Source of the DNA: Acidobacteriota bacterium | Lineage (GTDB): Bacteria > Acidobacteriota > Terriglobia > Terriglobales > Acidobacteriaceae | NCBI GenBank assembly: GCA_021781255.1 | Contig: JAJXXG010000912.1 | Coordinates: 1 to 6,636, forward strand | DNA: 6,636 nt | Direction of reading: 5' to 3' | Part shown: piece after piece, positions 5,309 to 6,636 of the stretch | How the letters are laid out: each line of letters begins with the position of its first letter | How positions within the stretch are numbered: position 1 is the stretch's first letter | The notes under the pieces: model-generated | Database searches by the model: none | What the model saw: the letters and a program-made list of their open reading frames with translations, nothing else | What the model was told of the DNA's origin: nothing | Made by a program: the position numbers and the translations under genes

Positions 5309-6636
5309 CTACCGCGCAGGATTCTCCGCGTGCACCGCGAATCTTCCCGAGCCAACCGTCAGCACAAGCCGTGCGCCCTCGATCTGCGCATTGAGCACTC
5401 CCGCAGCTCGATTCGCCGCAACTCCATTGACCGTCGCCATTCCTGCCGACGAAGTATCAATCTCGATCGTCGCCGTCGCATTTGCCGGCACCGCAAACGC
5501 GTAATCCGTTGCTGCCGCACCGCGATGCCACTCGCTGGTGATCGGCCCCAGCGCGGACAGGTAGGTAGCCCGCGCCCGGTTCACCCCGCCAACGACTGCC
5601 GGATGCAGAGTCAATCGCCGCGCCCCGACTTTCGCCATATCCACATTGATTCCACCCAACCCGCGATAAAACCACTCCTCCGCGCTGCCCAGCATGAAGT
5701 GATCCTGCGAGTGCCCGCCGTCCCACGCCTCCGTCAACGCGGTCGCGCCCTGCGCAAGAATGTAGCCGTAGCTCGGCGCGTCCGTGCGCTCCAGCATATC
5801 CAGCAGCACATCGGAGCGCCCGCCGTTGAGCAGGGCTTCCACCTCGTAGTGGTACCCCACCTCCCCGCATGTGGTGTGATTCTGATGCGCGCGGATGTCT
5901 TTCACCAGCGCTTCGAGCACTGCCGCCCGTTCGCCCTCGGGAACGATCCCCAGCGCCAGCGCAATGGCCTGCGCCGTCTGGCTGCCTTGATCGTAGCGCC
6001 GCTGCCCGGCATCGTAGAACCTCCGGTTGAACGCATCGCGCACGCGCGCCGCCTGTTCCGCATATGCCGCGCGATCTTCGCTCTTGCCCAGCACTGCCGC
6101 GGACTCTTCCAGCGCCTTCAGATCCTGGTAGTAAATTGCCGTCCCCGTCACACCGGCCGTCGTCAACTGCGAGATCCCCGGTGCCCCCGGACCGATATCG
6201 AACCAGTCTCCAAGTCCGTAATCGACAATCCCGTCGTGTGTCCGCGTGCCAAGATACCGCGCGTAAGCGCGCATCACGTCGTACTGCGCGGCCAGAAACC
6301 CGCGGTCGCCGGTGCGCTCGTACACCTGCCACGGCGCCAGCACCGCCGCGCTGCCCCACTCCGGCGAGTCGTTGAAGATGGCGTACTGGGGCTCGAATAC
6401 CACGTACTGCGGCGCAATCGTCGGCACCATCCCCGCATCCGGTCCGCTCCTGCGCTGCACATCGGCGATGTTGCGCGCTGTGGCCGCATAGAGCCCGGAA
6501 AAATCAAAGTCGTACAGCAGCGACGGCGCCATCAGGTGCGTCTGCTCCAGCCATCCCAGCTTTTCGCGATGCGGGCAATCCGTGAGCACGCTCTGCATGT
6601 TGCTCTCGATCGCCATATCAATCAGGGTGTGAATCC
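5309..6636 (-). CDS. GH78 alpha-L-rhamnosidase, N-terminus cut by window edge
   Basis: Inverting glycosidase that releases terminal alpha-L-rhamnose from pectins and glycosides. Only the last 441 residues are in the window. The frame is open to the right edge, and family-like sequence precedes the first internal ATG (6616-6614), so that ATG is not the start. Numbering from the first complete codon: SVLTDCPHREKLGW (15-28) is the GH78 hallmark and contains the expected general acid Glu24 (codon 6565-6563). DSPEWGSA (89-96) and GLGDWFDIGPG (140-150) follow in the alpha/alpha barrel. GATALTEAWD (296-305) carries the expected base Glu302 (codon 5731-5729), then HSQDHFMLGSAEEWFYR (308-324). Residues from about 345 to the end form the usual C-terminal beta-sandwich. 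The missing N-terminal part should hold the accessory beta domains and any signal peptide, so location cannot be judged. It converges on the propeller gene and is therefore a separate transcription unit, but its activity fits the same substrate. Confidence 0.93.
   Translation of the reverse strand, partial: IHTLIDMAIESNMQSVLTDCPHREKLGWLEQTHLMAPSLLYDFDFSGLYAATARNIADVQRRSGPDAGMVPTIAPQYVVFEPQYAIFNDSPEWGSAAVLAPWQVYERTGDRGFLAAQYDVMRAYARYLGTRTHDGIVDYGLGDWFDIGPGAPGISQLTTAGVTGTAIYYQDLKALEESAAVLGKSEDRAAYAEQAARVRDAFNRRFYDAGQRRYDQGSQTAQAIALALGIVPEGERAAVLEALVKDIRAHQNHTTCGEVGYHYEVEALLNGGRSDVLLDMLERTDAPSYGYILAQGATALTEAWDGGHSQDHFMLGSAEEWFYRGLGGINVDMAKVGARRLTLHPAVVGGVNRARATYLSALGPITSEWHRGAAATDYAFAVPANATATIEIDTSSAGMATVNGVAANRAAGVLNAQIEGARLVLTVGSGRFAVHAENPAR

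Noticed and set aside
4480..5355. A 291-codon minus-strand open frame opposite the propeller gene
   Set aside because: No recognisable domain; it overlaps a gene with a Tat signal, a ribosome site and propeller repeats, and it also crosses the rhamnosidase stop.
6614..6616. ATG as the start of the rhamnosidase
   Set aside because: In-frame family-like sequence (IHTLID) continues to the window edge, and the GH78 barrel hallmark follows within about 20 residues, so the true start lies outside the window.
1..6636. CRISPR array, tRNA or rRNA, insertion sequence, attachment site, phage or defence genes
   Set aside because: No regularly spaced repeats, no structured RNA signatures and no transposase, integrase or defence domains in any plausible frame; nearly all of the window is explained by five carbohydrate-related genes.

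Overview
This is a GC-rich window in which every gene reads as carbohydrate uptake or breakdown. The codon use, the exported glycosidases, and the absence of any SusC/SusD pair suggest a soil bacterium of the Acidobacteriota type (Terriglobia-like). That placement is inferred from style, not from a marker gene.

Layout, left to right. (1) Bases 1-1056, minus strand: a major facilitator superfamily transporter of the anion:cation symporter (hexuronate/sugar-acid) type, cut by the left edge. (2) 1053-1751, minus strand: an Asp/Glu/hydantoin racemase-superfamily protein that keeps only one of the two usual catalytic cysteines. Its stop overlaps the transporter's TTG start by four bases, so the two form a coupled pair. 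(3) About 1752-1983: a divergent control region with an unusual cluster of GCTCC/GGAGC inverted half-sites. (4) 1984-4092, plus strand: an exported GH42 beta-galactosidase with both catalytic glutamates. (5) 4132-5223, plus strand: a Tat-exported five-bladed beta-propeller glycosidase-like protein, 39 bases downstream and probably in the same operon. (6) 5224-5308: a short convergent gap with one GC-rich hairpin. (7) 5309-6636, minus strand: the catalytic and C-terminal part of a GH78 alpha-L-rhamnosidase, cut by the right edge.

A coherent reading is a locus for a plant cell-wall polysaccharide rich in galactose, rhamnose and perhaps arabinose or uronic acid, such as rhamnogalacturonan-type pectin. 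GH42 would remove beta-galactose, GH78 would remove alpha-rhamnose, and the propeller enzyme would remove a third sugar that cannot be named from sequence. The transporter would import an acidic product, which the racemase-family enzyme may process. The glycosidase families are well supported. The shared substrate and the link between the two arms are inference. The least described parts are the propeller protein, the one-cysteine racemase homologue and the divergent control region.
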